Assembly (NCBI RefSeq): GCF_002776525.5
Contig: NC_045439.1
Coordinates: 119,455,100-119,519,099, forward strand
Source: Piliocolobus tephrosceles
Taxonomy: Eukaryota > Chordata > Mammalia > Primates > Cercopithecidae
Direction of reading: 5' to 3'
DNA: 64,000 bases
The stretch's first letter is position 1. Every line of letters starts with the position of its first letter. The translations under genes and the position numbers were made by a program. The notes under the pieces were generated by a model. That model saw nothing but the letters and a program-made list of their open reading frames with translations. It did no database searches and was not told the DNA's origin. Shown in pieces: positions 24,470 to 34,800 of this stretch.

Positions 24470-24496
24470 AAAAAAAAAAAAAAAAAAAAAAAAAAA
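24470..24496. repeat. poly(A) tract right of gap
   Basis: 27 consecutive A follow the gap directly. They could be the tail of a plus-strand retroposon lost in the gap, or part of a simple repeat. Confidence 0.85.
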
Positions 24497-26235
24497 CAGT
24501 TTCCAATTTTAGAAACTATTAAGTTTAGTAAGTGCAAAGTATCTATTTAGCCAATGTAATACAGCATAAATCGCAAGAGACCTTCTGTATCTGAAGTTTG
24601 GTCAGAAAGAGCCACCATCTCTCTTAACCTCCCATGTATTTACCTTAGTAATCAGAAAAAGTCAAAATAAACCGAGAAAAGACGAGTTTTGTTTTAATTC
24701 TTCTGTAAGTCAAATACATTAAAATAAGTAAACACAGAAGAACGAGCTCCCACAGGGATTGGGGGATAATAGCATAGTAAGTGACTTGCAACGGGAACAC
24801 ATTCAACACTTCATGAGCTCACTGGAATTCGTGACACCTGCTCCACCTATTGAGTCAGCCTTGTGGTGGGTGGGTGCTGGAAAGGGAAAAGTGGGTGACA
24901 AAGGCAATTTCCATGGACCAAAATAGGTTCTGGCACATTTAGCTCCCAAGATTTTTTCTATTTAACTTTCTGAAGAAATTTTGGAAGAAAAAATGTTTAC
25001 CAAAGTTTTCTTTTAATAAAAAATACTTTTACAAAGATTGAGATATAATCCTAGTTTCCATTGCAACATAACTTCAAAATACAAACGTATTCTGATTTTC
25101 AATTACAGCCAGTACATCAGATTAACTTCTCCCCCAAGATGAGCTTTCTACTTTTTAGTAAAAAATCATCATCCAGGTGACAAATCAGCTTTAAACAGGG
25201 CTTAAATCAGCACAGAATTTGAAATAAGCTCTTTCCTGCCAAAAGTGCAAAGACATCTGTTATCTCTTCTCTAATTCTTCCCATTAAAATTGCAACAGCA
25301 GAGCAAATTTTTAGCATCAGATCTCACTCAATCATTAATCTATGGATGAAAATTATTAAAATTAAAAAAATCAGATACGCTTATTCCCAAAAGTTTCATT
25401 CTTTGAGGCCTTTGTTTAAGATAAAGTTAAACACATGCATTTCTATCATGGCACTTATTTTAAGGCTCACCTTGGCTATTATTTCTCTCACTTGCCACAT
25501 TAATTACTCTCAATTTCCACTTTTTTGTTAATTTAAGTGTATAATAAATATACAACTAAATCTCTCCTTAATAAACGCCACTTTTATTATATATATATAT
25601 AATAATTGACTTAAGTCATTCAAAAATAATCAGGTTTAATTTATATCTCCAAGTTTGTCACTGAAAATACTCTATTAGCTAAAAATCTCTAGATATATTA
25701 ACTAATGTCATTGTATGCATATGAAAATATTTTAAATTTTATGTTAATACAAAATCTTTTTTTATTATTTCTTGTTCTGTGTTATGTAGCTGATAAATAG
25801 TCATCGTTGAAAATACATAAAATAAAAATACATGAAGGTATTTAATCTGTCATTCAACATCTAAATATGCCTTTCACTGGAATATGTTAAAAATATACAC
25901 AATATAATTTATATTTATATTTGCATAAAAGGTTTCTGTAAATTTGAGGTGATGTCTTATATCATTTTATAACTTTTTCTGACTTTGTTTTCTTTTATTT
26001 CCCTAGTAATAATCTGTTAAATCTCCAAGTAGAGCACCTAATATTTAGGATACTCATCCCTATAGATGCCTCTCACTCCCTTTTTTTTAACGTGAAATAT
26101 TAGCATCTTACAATTTATTTTATAGAATGATCTGTTTTCAAGTTCAGAGATTTCTTTTAAAATTGCATTAATTCAAAGATAGTTCTCTATTTAATTGACT
26201 TTAATGTACTTCACCTGCACAACTTATTTCTCATC
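24497..26235. other. unassigned AT-rich sequence
   Basis: No gene or repeat is recognised. There is a short (TA)n at about 25588-25603. Confidence 0.45.
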
Positions 26236-26261
26236 GAGGTGTGTGTGTGTGTGTGTGTGTG
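26236..26261. repeat. (GT)n at the 3'-tail side of the inverted L1
   Basis: GAGGTGTG at 26236-26243 leads into about ten GT units and then TTTTAAATA, the reverse of the L1 3' end. GAGGTGTG recurs at 30191-30198, right after the other end of the L1, so it may be a target-site duplication with the L1 tail turned into a microsatellite. Confidence 0.7.
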
Positions 26262-27715
26262 TTTTAAATACTTTAAGTTCTAGGGTACATGTGCACAACG
26301 TGCAGGTTTGTTACATATGTATACATGTGCCATGTTGGTGTGCTGCACCCATTAACTCATCATTTACATTAGGTATATCTCCTAATGCTATCCCTCCCCT
26401 CTAAACCCTCCCCACAATGGGACCCGGTGTGTGATGCTCCCCTTCCTGTGTCCAAGTGATCTCATAGTTCAACTCCCACCTATGAGTGGGAACATTCAGT
26501 ATTTGTTTTTCTGTTCTTGCAATAGTTTGCTGAGGATGATGGTTTCCAGCTGCGTCCACGTTCCTACAAAGGACATGAATTCATCCTTTTTTATAACTGC
26601 ATAGCATTCCATGGTGTATATATGCTACATTTTCTTAATCCAATCTGTCACTGATGGACATTTGGGTTGATTCCAAGTCTTTGCTATTGTGAATAGTGCC
26701 ACAATAAACACACGTGTGCATGTGTCTTTATAGCAGCATGACTTATAATCCTCTGGGTATATCCCCAGTAATGGGATGGCTGGGTCAAATGGTATTTCTA
26801 GTTCTAGATCCTTAAGGAATCGCCACACTGTTTTCCACAATGTTTGAACTAGTTTACAGTCCCACCAACAGTGTAAAAGTGTTCCTATTTCTCCACATCC
26901 TCTCCAGCACCTGTTGTTTCCTGATTTTTTAATGATTGCTATTCTAACTGGTGTGAGATGGTATCTCATTGTGGTTTTGATTTGCATTTCTCTGATGGTG
27001 AGTGATGATGAGCATTTTTTTATGTATCTGTTGTCTGTATGAATGTCTTCTTTTGAGAAGTGTCTGTACATATCCTTTGCCCACATTTTGATGGTTTTTT
27101 TTTTTTTTTTCTTGTAAATTTGATTTAGTTCTTTATAGGTTCTGGATATAACCCTTTGTCAGATGAGTAGATTGCAAAACTTTTCTCCCATACTGTAGGT
27201 TGCCTGTTCACTCTGATGGTAGTTTCTTTTGCTGTGCAGAAGCTCTTTAGTTTAATTAGATCTCATTTGTCAATTTTGGCTTTTGTTGCCATTGCTCTTG
27301 GTGTTTTAGACATGAAGTCCTTGCCCATGCCTATGTCCTAAATAGTATTACGTAGGTTTTCTTCTAGGGTTTTTATGGTTTTAGGTCTAACATTTAAGTC
27401 TCAAATCCATCTTGAATTAATTTTCGTATAAGGAGTAAGGAAAGGATCCAGTTTCAGCTTTCTACTTATGGCTAGCCAGTTTTCCCAGCACCATTTATTA
27501 AACAGGGAATCCTTTCCCCATTTCTTGTTTTTGTCAGGTTTATCAAAGATCAGATGGCTGCAGATGTGTGGTATTATTTCTGAGGGCTCTGTTCTGTTCC
27601 ATTGGTCTATATGTCTGTTTTGGTACCAGTACCATGCTGTTTTGGTTACCATAGCCTTGTAGTATAGTTTGAAATCAGGTCGCATGATGCCTCCAACTTT
27701 GTTCTTTTGGCTTAG
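26262..27715 (-). mobile_element. L1 (L1PA type) 3' segment: ORF2 C-terminal part and 3'UTR
   Basis: LINE-1 3' portion on the minus strand. It begins inside ORF2 at about residue 860 of roughly 1275 (estimated by counting from ORF2 landmarks), runs through the ORF2 C-terminal region with its cysteine-rich motif ('RCWRGCGEIGTLLHCWWDC' at about 26880), then the 3'UTR, ending at the (GT)n near 26261. Stop codons break the frame, so the open parts are only 27401-27685 and 26625-27086. It is joined at 27715/27716 to the opposite-orientation 5' segment of what I interpret as the same insertion. It encodes no active enzyme. Confidence 0.95.
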
Positions 27716-27954
27716 AAAAAGCAGGAAAGATCTAAAATTGACACCCTAATATCACAATTAAAGGAACTAGAGAAGCAAGAGCAAACACATTCAAAAGCTA
27801 GCAGAAGGCAAGAAATAACTAAGATCAGAGCAGAACTGAAGGAGATAGAGACACAAAAAACCCTCCAAAAAAATCAATGAATCCAGGAGCTAGTTTTTTG
27901 AAAAGATCAACAAAATTGATCGACCACTAGCAAGACTAATAAAGAAGAAAAGAG
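27716..27954 (+). mobile_element. L1 ORF2 5' segment, inverted, left of the pseudogene
   Basis: ORF2 sequence on the plus strand from about residue 300, between the endonuclease and reverse transcriptase domains, including 'aaggaactagagaagcaaga', 'agatcagagcagaactgaag' and 'gatcaacaaaattgatcgac'. It ends in AAGAAAAGAG (27945-27954), the left target-site duplication of the RPL14 pseudogene. The reading continues without loss at 28767. Confidence 0.93.
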
Positions 27955-28758
27955 CCTTCTTGCCTAACGCCGCCAACATGGTGTTCAGGCACTTCATGGA
28001 GGTTGGCCGGGTGGCCTACGTCTCCTTTGGACCTCATGCCGGAAAATTGGTCGTGATTGTAGATATTATTGATCAGAACAGGGCTTTGGTCGATGGACCT
28101 TGCACTCAAGTGAGGAGACAGACCATGCCTTTCAAGTGCATGCAGCTCACTGATTTCACCCTCAAATTTCCACACAGTGCCCGCCAGAAGTAAGTCCGAC
28201 AAGCCTGGCAGAAGGCAGACATCAATACAAAATGGGCAGTCACATGATGGGCCAAGAAGATTGAAGCCAGAGAAAGGAAAGCCAAGATGACAGATTTTGA
28301 TCGTTTTAAAATTATGAAGGCAAAGAAAATGAGGAACAGAATAATCAAGAATGAAGTTAAGAAGCTTCAAAAGGCAGCTCTCCTGAAAGCTTCTCCCAAA
28401 AAAGCACCTGGTACTAAGGGTACTGCTGCTACTGCTGCTAAAGTTCCAGCCAAAAAGATGACCACCGTGAGTAAAAGGGCTCCAGCCCAGAAGGTTCCTG
28501 CCCAGAAAGCCATAAGCCAGAAGGATGCGCCTGCTCCCAAAGCTCAGAAGGGTCAAAAAGCTCCAGCCCAGAAAGCACCTGCTCCAAAGGCATCTGGCAA
28601 GAAAGCATAAGTGGCAATCAAAAGAAGTATTAAAGGTTCTTTTTGACATGTTGGCAAATGTATTTAAGCCTTTGGATTTAAAGCCTGTTGAGGCTGGAGT
28701 TAGGAGGCAGATTGATAGTAGGATTATAATAAACATTAATAATCAAAAAAAAAAAAAA
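27955..28758 (+). pseudogene. RPL14: processed pseudogene of ribosomal protein L14
   Basis: An intronless copy of the mRNA for large-subunit ribosomal protein eL14, inserted by L1 machinery. It has a short 5'UTR (27955-27977), start codon at 27978, 210 codons with no frameshift, final TAA at 28608-28610, a 3'UTR with AATAAA at 28728-28733, and a poly(A) run at 28745-28758. The translation begins MVFRHFMEVGRVAYVSFGPH and ends in the lysine/alanine/proline-rich tail with APAQKAP-type repeats and KASGKKA. Two in-frame stops disable it: TAA at codon 72 (28191-28193) and TGA at codon 90 (28245-28247). A 10-bp direct repeat AAGAAAAGAG flanks it (27945-27954, 28757-28766). No promoter travels with such copies. 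Confidence 0.97.
28422..28439 (+). repeat. short Ala/Thr codon repeat in the RPL14 copy
   Basis: ACT-GCT-GCT-ACT-GCT-GCT encodes TAATAA where functional RPL14 of humans has a longer, length-variable alanine run. The copy therefore derives from, or has decayed to, a short allele interrupted by ACT codons. Confidence 0.8.
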
Positions 28759-30198
28759 GAAAAGAGAGAAGAATCAAATAGACACAATAAAAAATGATAA
28801 AGGGGATATCACCACTGACCCCACAGAAATACAAACTACCATCAGAGAATACTATGAATACCTTTACACAAATAAACTAGAAAACCTAGAAGAAATGGAT
28901 AATTTCCTGGACACTTACACTCTCCCAAGACTAAACCAGGAAGAAGTTGAATCCCTGAATAGACCAATAGCAGGCTCTGAAATTGAGGCAAGAATTAATA
29001 GCCTACCAACCAGAAAAAGACCAGGACCAGATGGATTCACAGCCAGATTCTACCAGAGGCACAAGGAGGAGTTGGTACCATTCCTTCTGAAACTATTCCA
29101 ATCAATAGAAAAAGAGGGAATCCTCCCTAACTCATTTTACGAGGCCAACATCATCCTGTTACCAAAGCCTGACAGAGATACAACAAAAAAAGAGAATTTT
29201 AGACCAATATCCCTGATGAACATCGATGAAAAATCCTCAATTAAATACTGGCAAACTGAATCCATCAAAAAGCTTATCCACCTTGATCAAGTGGGCTTCA
29301 TCCATGGGATGCAAGGCTGGTTCAACATACGCAAATCAATAAACGTAAGCCAGTATATAAACAGAACCAAAGACAAAAATCACATGATTATCTCAACAGA
29401 TGCAGAAAAGGCCTTTGACAAAATTCAACAGCCCTTCATGCTAAAAACTCTCAATAAATTCGGTATTGATGAAACGTATCTCAAAATAATAAGAGCTATT
29501 TATGACAAACCCACAGCCAGTATCATACTGAATGGGCAAAAACTGGAAAAATTCCCTTTGAAAACTGGCACAAGACAGGGATGCCCTGTCTCACCACTCC
29601 TATTCTACATAGTGTTGGAAGTTCTGGCCAGGGCAATCAGGCAAGAGAAAGAAATCAAGGGTATTCAGTTAGGAAAAGAAGAAGTTAAATTGTCCCTGTT
29701 TGCAGATGACATGACTGTATATTTAGAAAACCCCATTGTCTTAGCCCAAAATCTCCTTAAGCTGATAAGCAACTTCAGCAAAGTCTCAGGATACAAAATC
29801 AATGTGCAAAAGTCACTAGCATTCTTATACACCAGTAACACAAACAGAGAGCCAAATCATGAGTGAATTCCCATTCACAGTAGCTTCAAAGAGAATAAAA
29901 TACTTAGGAATCCAACTTACAAGGGATGTAAAGGACCTCTTCAAGGAGAACTACAAACCATTGCTCAGTGAAATAAAAGAGGACACAAACAAATGGAAGA
30001 ACATGCCATGCTCATGGATAGGAAGAATCAATATTGTGAAAATGGTCATACTGCCTAAGGTAGTTTATAGACTCAGTGCCATCCCCATTAAGCTACCAAT
30101 GAGTTTCTTCACAGAATTGGAAAAAACTGCTTTAAAGTTCATATGGAACCAAAAAAGAACCCGCATTGCCAAGACAATCCTAAGCCAAAAGAGGTGTG
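28759..30198 (+). mobile_element. L1 ORF2 5' segment, inverted, right of the pseudogene (RT domain)
   Basis: Continues ORF2 from the duplicated AAGAAAAGAG (28757-28766) through the reverse transcriptase domain. An open frame at 28895-29866 keeps recognisable RT motifs, including GTRQGCPVSPLL and the catalytic FADD (about 29699-29710). The frame then shifts near 29860 and continues to about 30190, ending at 'LSQK', about residue 862. A stop-containing stretch precedes 28895. The right end is the same ORF2 position at which the minus-strand segment begins (27715), with about 13 bases in common. GAGGTGTG at 30191-30198 is the candidate right target-site duplication. Confidence 0.95.
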
Positions 30199-30683
30199 AT
30201 TTTTATACCTTTATTTGAAGAAGATGTGAGTAATCATGGAATGTGCTTCTTTGGTCCCCAAACACAGATATAGAGTTCTGAGATCTGAGGAAACTCTTTG
30301 GATGTTAATCCAATATCTTCGATATGAGAAATCAGAAATCAGCATGATTATCTTTTACTTTTTATGTTAACCTATTTTTTAGTCTGATCTAGATGGTTGA
30401 AAAACATTTTAAACATATTTTTAAATGTAAAATAAAATTTTCACTTATGTTCAGTAAACTTTTTCAATCTAAAGTTTTAAGTCTTTTGAGGTTTAGAATT
30501 GATCATTAATCCTTCATCAGTTCTGTGGTTTCACTCAAAACTTTTTTAAAAATTATATTTAAATCATATATGTTGTGTCTGCTCTCCACATCACTTCTTT
30601 TCCCTTTCAGTTAGAAGAAACTTTCTCCGGCTTTTCATCTTCCTCATGGATTTAATTTTTCACCATTGTTGTGGTGGTTGTTA
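30199..30683. other. unassigned AT-rich sequence
   Basis: Nothing recognisable. It is the right flank of the L1 insertion. Confidence 0.5.
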
Positions 30684-31030
30684 CTCATTGTTCCTTTGGT
30701 TTTTTTTTTTGTTTGTTTGTTTGTTTGTTTTTTGAGACGCAGTCTCGCTCTGTCGCCCAGGCTGGGGTGCAGTGGCCGGATCTCGGCTCACTGCAAGCTC
30801 CGCCTCCCGGGTTTACGCCATTCTCCTGCTTCAGCCTCCGGAGTAGCTGGGACTACAGGCGCCTACCACCACGCCCGGCTAAATTTTTGTATTTTTAGTA
30901 GAGACGAGGTTTCACCCTGTTAGCCAGGATGATCTGGATCTCCTGACCTCCTGATCCGCCCGCCTCTGCCTTCCAAAGTGCTGGGATTACAGGTATGAGC
31001 CACTGCGCCCGGCCTCAATTGCTCCATTGC
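30684..31030 (-). repeat. AluY-type element, minus strand
   Basis: A full-length, well preserved Alu in reverse orientation at 30734-31014, with a T/TTTG-rich tail at 30701-30733. Key parts: 'gagacgcagtctcgctctgt', 'gcagtggccggatctcggct', 'gggtttacgccattctcctg', 'gagtagctgggactacaggc', 'gccactgcgcccggcc'. The 'gccggatctc' and 'tttacgcc' forms differ from the human AluY consensus ('gcgcgatctc', 'ttcacgcc') and are what I remember of Old World monkey AluY lineages. Imperfect flanking repeats (30684-30699, 31015-31030) are a possible diverged target-site duplication. Confidence 0.95.
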
Positions 31031-31192
31031 TTTAATATAATCACTTTGATTCCGTTTTATGCATTGTGCACTCTTATCTCATGTTGTTTCCTTCTTTTTT
31101 TAACTCCTTACAAACACAAGTTAAAAAAAAAATGTAATTGTTTATTCTGTTTCTTCAGTAAGTTTATTTTGTAAAAAAAAAAAAAAAAACAA
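31031..31192. other. spacer with poly(A) runs
   Basis: AT-rich sequence between two Alus, with an A tract at about 31173-31189. No gene. Confidence 0.5.
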
Positions 31193-31524
31193 ATTGCCAT
31201 GAATTTTTATTTGTTGGTTTGTTTGTTTGAAACAGAGTCCCTCTGCCGCCCAGGCTGGATGGAGTTCAGGGGCTGGATCCCCGCTCACGCAGCCTCCGCC
31301 TTCCAGGCTCAAACAATTCTCCCACCTCAGACTCTGGAGTAGCTGGGACTACAGGCGTGCGCCACCGCTACAGGCTAATTTTTGTATTTTTAGTAGAGAC
31401 AGGGTTTCGCCAGAGTGCCCAGGCTGGTCTCGAATTCTTCACCTTAAGTGACCCACTTCGACCCACCAAACTGCTGGGATTACAGGCGTGAGCCACTGCT
31501 CTGGGCCGATTGCCATGATTTTTA
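31193..31524 (-). repeat. Alu element (older), minus strand, with ~16-bp TSD
   Basis: A diverged Alu in reverse orientation at 31229-31508: 'gccgcccaggctggatggag', 'gagtagctgggactacaggc', 'tttagtagagacagggtttc', 'ggcgtgagccactgctctgg'. ATTGCCATGAATTTTTA at 31193-31209 recurs as ATTGCCATGATTTTTA at 31509-31524, one base shorter, giving a clear target-site duplication. Confidence 0.95.
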
Positions 31525-31739
31525 AGAGTTGCTCCCATTACAGTGATAAACCGAGAAAGCAGAAAGTAAAAATGCATGTTCAGGTGCCCACAGACCTCAA
31601 AGGCCCGGAAGAGGAAAGTGAATCATTAAGACTGACCACAGTATCAACCACTGTGCTATTACTCATCTCTTTCTGGGATGATTTTTTTCTATCACTTATC
31701 TACTTAATTTGTGATTATATAAACTCTGGTTTCAACACA
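31525..31739. other. unassigned
   Basis: A chance open frame (31488-31742) overlaps the end of the Alu. No gene is supported. Confidence 0.4.
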
Positions 31740-31815
31740 TAGTTATAGCTGTGAAGATAGATTGACAGCTTGTTACATTAGAAGCGCTTGGTAAATATGA
31801 ATGATTATGATGATG
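31740..31815 (+). repeat. possible MIR/L2 3'-end fragment
   Basis: 'gttacattagaagcgcttgg' followed by 'taaatatgaatgattatgat' resembles the 3' end shared by MIR and L2 ('agcgctcaataaatg', 'attattat'). Short and weak. Confidence 0.4.
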
Positions 31816-34800
31816 ACATGCTGCAGAAATCGTGATTTCAGAACACCATTGTACAACTCTCAACCTCACATAGAAGCTTAAAAATACTAAATGATACTGA
31901 CCTTGCTTACTTTACTTGGGAAAACCAACAATTTTATTTTCAAATATCCAGTAAAAGAAAACAATTGAGTTCACCTGATAGCTGCTATAAAACACAAAAT
32001 AATGAAAACTTACAATCTAGAATAGTAAATCTGAGCTTTCAGGAGATAAGAATCATTTGACCTATTTACAAATTAGAACATGCAGTCAGTATGTATTTAT
32101 AAAATTAATTTATATAAGTGATTTAAAAACATGTGATCTTAGATCATAAGCCCTCTTTATTTAGCTGAAATAATCATAATAAAAAGTTGTTGGCAGCAAA
32201 ACTTGTAATAAATATTTCTGAATGGAGATTTAATTAATTATAACAGCAATGCTTGAACAATCATTGCCAAAATAAATAAATGCCACCAAGAACACAGGCC
32301 TTCCATGCAATTTGCATTGCATTAACAGATCTCATTTTTATCATCAGCAACTTTTTACTAAGAAGCCATTGTGAACAAAATATTAGCAGTGCTCTCCTTG
32401 CTACAGATATGATCAACTGTATTTTCTCAGGTGAGTGGGAACAAGGAGGTGGAACATGGGGAAGAGGAAACAAGATACGAGTCTTTTGGCCTCTCTTTCA
32501 GCTTCATTTACAACAATTGCAAGTATTAAGAGTCCAACAACAATTTTATTTGTTTGAGCTTACTGATTTGCCCATCCTTCAAACTTAGAAAAAAAATCAA
32601 CCACATTTTTTCCCAGTATTATGAGAATCTTTGAGAGTTCTGCTATAGAAACGTACATGTCGCTGTCAAGATATAGCTACTCAGTCTCTTGTATTATTGC
32701 CTAACTAAATTATTGCCTAATAAAATAATATAAAGCCAGATATCCTAACTCTATTTATATATTCATTTAACTCATGTGTTATATTTTAAGCTTATCACCT
32801 TAATGGTTTTTCTCTTGTGCTTTACAAGAGCCTGGTATCATTTCAGTTGTGACACTCCTCACTGAGTATAGAAATCTTACAAGATACAAACACATGCTTC
32901 CCTAATGAGACTACCAACAAACTCCAGTCTGTTTCTGCTATACTCTTTTGGATATGTCTCACTATCATGCTTCATTTAGTAGGTCCAGTTGTTATATTAT
33001 ACAATTCATATTAATCCTCCTTAATATACTTTTGGCCGTCAAATGGCACATAGGTAAGCCATTAATAAATATTTGTAATTAAGCTTAAATAAAATAGTTC
33101 TGTAATAAAAGCCAAATAAGACACCACTGGGCTGTAAAAAGAGCATTTTTTAACCCTAGCCCTTATTGTTTAAATAACAGTTTAAACTAAAAGGCAAGGA
33201 ATCATGGATATACAATATAATGTATATCTGAATAAATGAGAACCTTTAGAGTTATACAACAACCAGAGGCTATTTTCTGCCATGGAAATTCAGGTAGAGA
33301 CACTAAAGAAAGATCTCTTGTGTCTGCAAAACTCATCTGGGAAGCTTCTTAGGAAACACGACGTAGGACTTCATGCGAATGAGAAATAAACTTCCATTGT
33401 GTTAAAAAAAAAAAAAATCAGGAAAGTCTCTTAAAACTCTTGCTTCAGACTACAACCACACGCACTGAGTCTTTTTAGAAGAATGTTTTATAGTAAGCAT
33501 TAGTCTATTTTCTGGTAAGGAGAGACAGTCCTCCATACTTCCAGCATTTCTTGCACTATATGAATTTATGAAATAGCGAACAGCATTGGTAAACATTAAA
33601 CTATATTAATAGAATTTATGAAACCTCTGTTGCTAAGTAAATGCCTATACAGATGACACTTAAAGGTGTTACGCTGTCTCTGATAGATAATTTAGCATCA
33701 TACTGAGGAGTGACAAAAACAAGCTTAAAATAGTATGGGATGCTAAGAGACAATTTGTATCAGAGACTAACCAAATAAGGAACCAGGTTCCCATATACTC
33801 ATGTCTCAGCTACACTTGGACAGGGACTTCAGCAATATTCTTGTAATGAAAGCCTAGTAATCAACATTAGTATCAACATGTAGACTATTTCATACAATGT
33901 GCTCAGCTATTTCCACCCAAATTTTTGTTTTATTTATAAATAACATGTTTAATAGAACCTTTTCAAGTACTTATGGTTTAAATTTGATTCTGCTTCCTAA
34001 CTACTGAGACTGAACTCTTTGGAGGAATTCCTCTTCTAAATGAAATTAGTAATGGCTAGAGATTCTGCCTCACCAACCCAACATGTATTTTTGTCATATA
34101 CCTTTGCAACTATGTCCTCGGCCTTAGCTGCACAAAGGCTATTCTTGCTGAATGATAGAGAGTTTACAAAAGTATGTAGAATGTCCACTGGGAATGAGTC
34201 CAAGACCTAGATCTAGAATACTAGATACCAAAATAAAATGAGTATTATTAGATTACAAAATGACCCAATTTTTTTCTGTCTTCATTTCTCAGTGGGATTT
34301 AATGGAATCATTGTAAGCAACCATAACAAAGTAGAAAAGAGACCAGGGAACCACACATATCTGCTCATTTCTCTCTGAAATTTCCATTTCTTTTGAGTCC
34401 TATTGCTTTACTTAATTAATGTTTTATGATTCATCATTCTCAACTATCTGTCCATAGCAAATACAAAATTTGTTCTTATCTGCATCCATCCTGTAACTCT
34501 GTCAGTAAAATAGCCTCCTTGTTATCTCTTCTCCCACATCAAAACCATTCTGAAAATCATTTTGACATTTTTTCTTTCTCATCATCTTGACCTTCATATT
34601 CCCATTCCTGAGAATACCACTGTTACACAATAAAAGCTACAGAGACACTGAAGATATAGGAATGCAATTTTACCAAAACCATTATGAATGAATACAAAAA
34701 ATCAATTATTTGTATTTTGTTCAATAGACAATAGCTATAAATAATCTGAAAGGAATGAAGTAGAATAAATTAATGTTTCCCTATGAAAGATATGTGTGGG

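Noticed and set aside
28287..28610. 107-codon open frame as a possible small basic protein
   Set aside because: It is the C-terminal half of the RPL14 copy after the second in-frame stop, starting at an internal methionine. No independent promoter.
27936..28736. 266-codon minus-strand open frame, the longest in the window apart from L1 ORF2
   Set aside because: It is entirely antisense to the RPL14 pseudogene and its L1 flank. It is open because the lysine/alanine/glutamine codons of RPL14 rarely give stops when complemented. No known domain.
28895..29866. 323-codon frame as a possible active reverse transcriptase
   Set aside because: It is an internal fragment of L1 ORF2 in an inverted, interrupted insertion.
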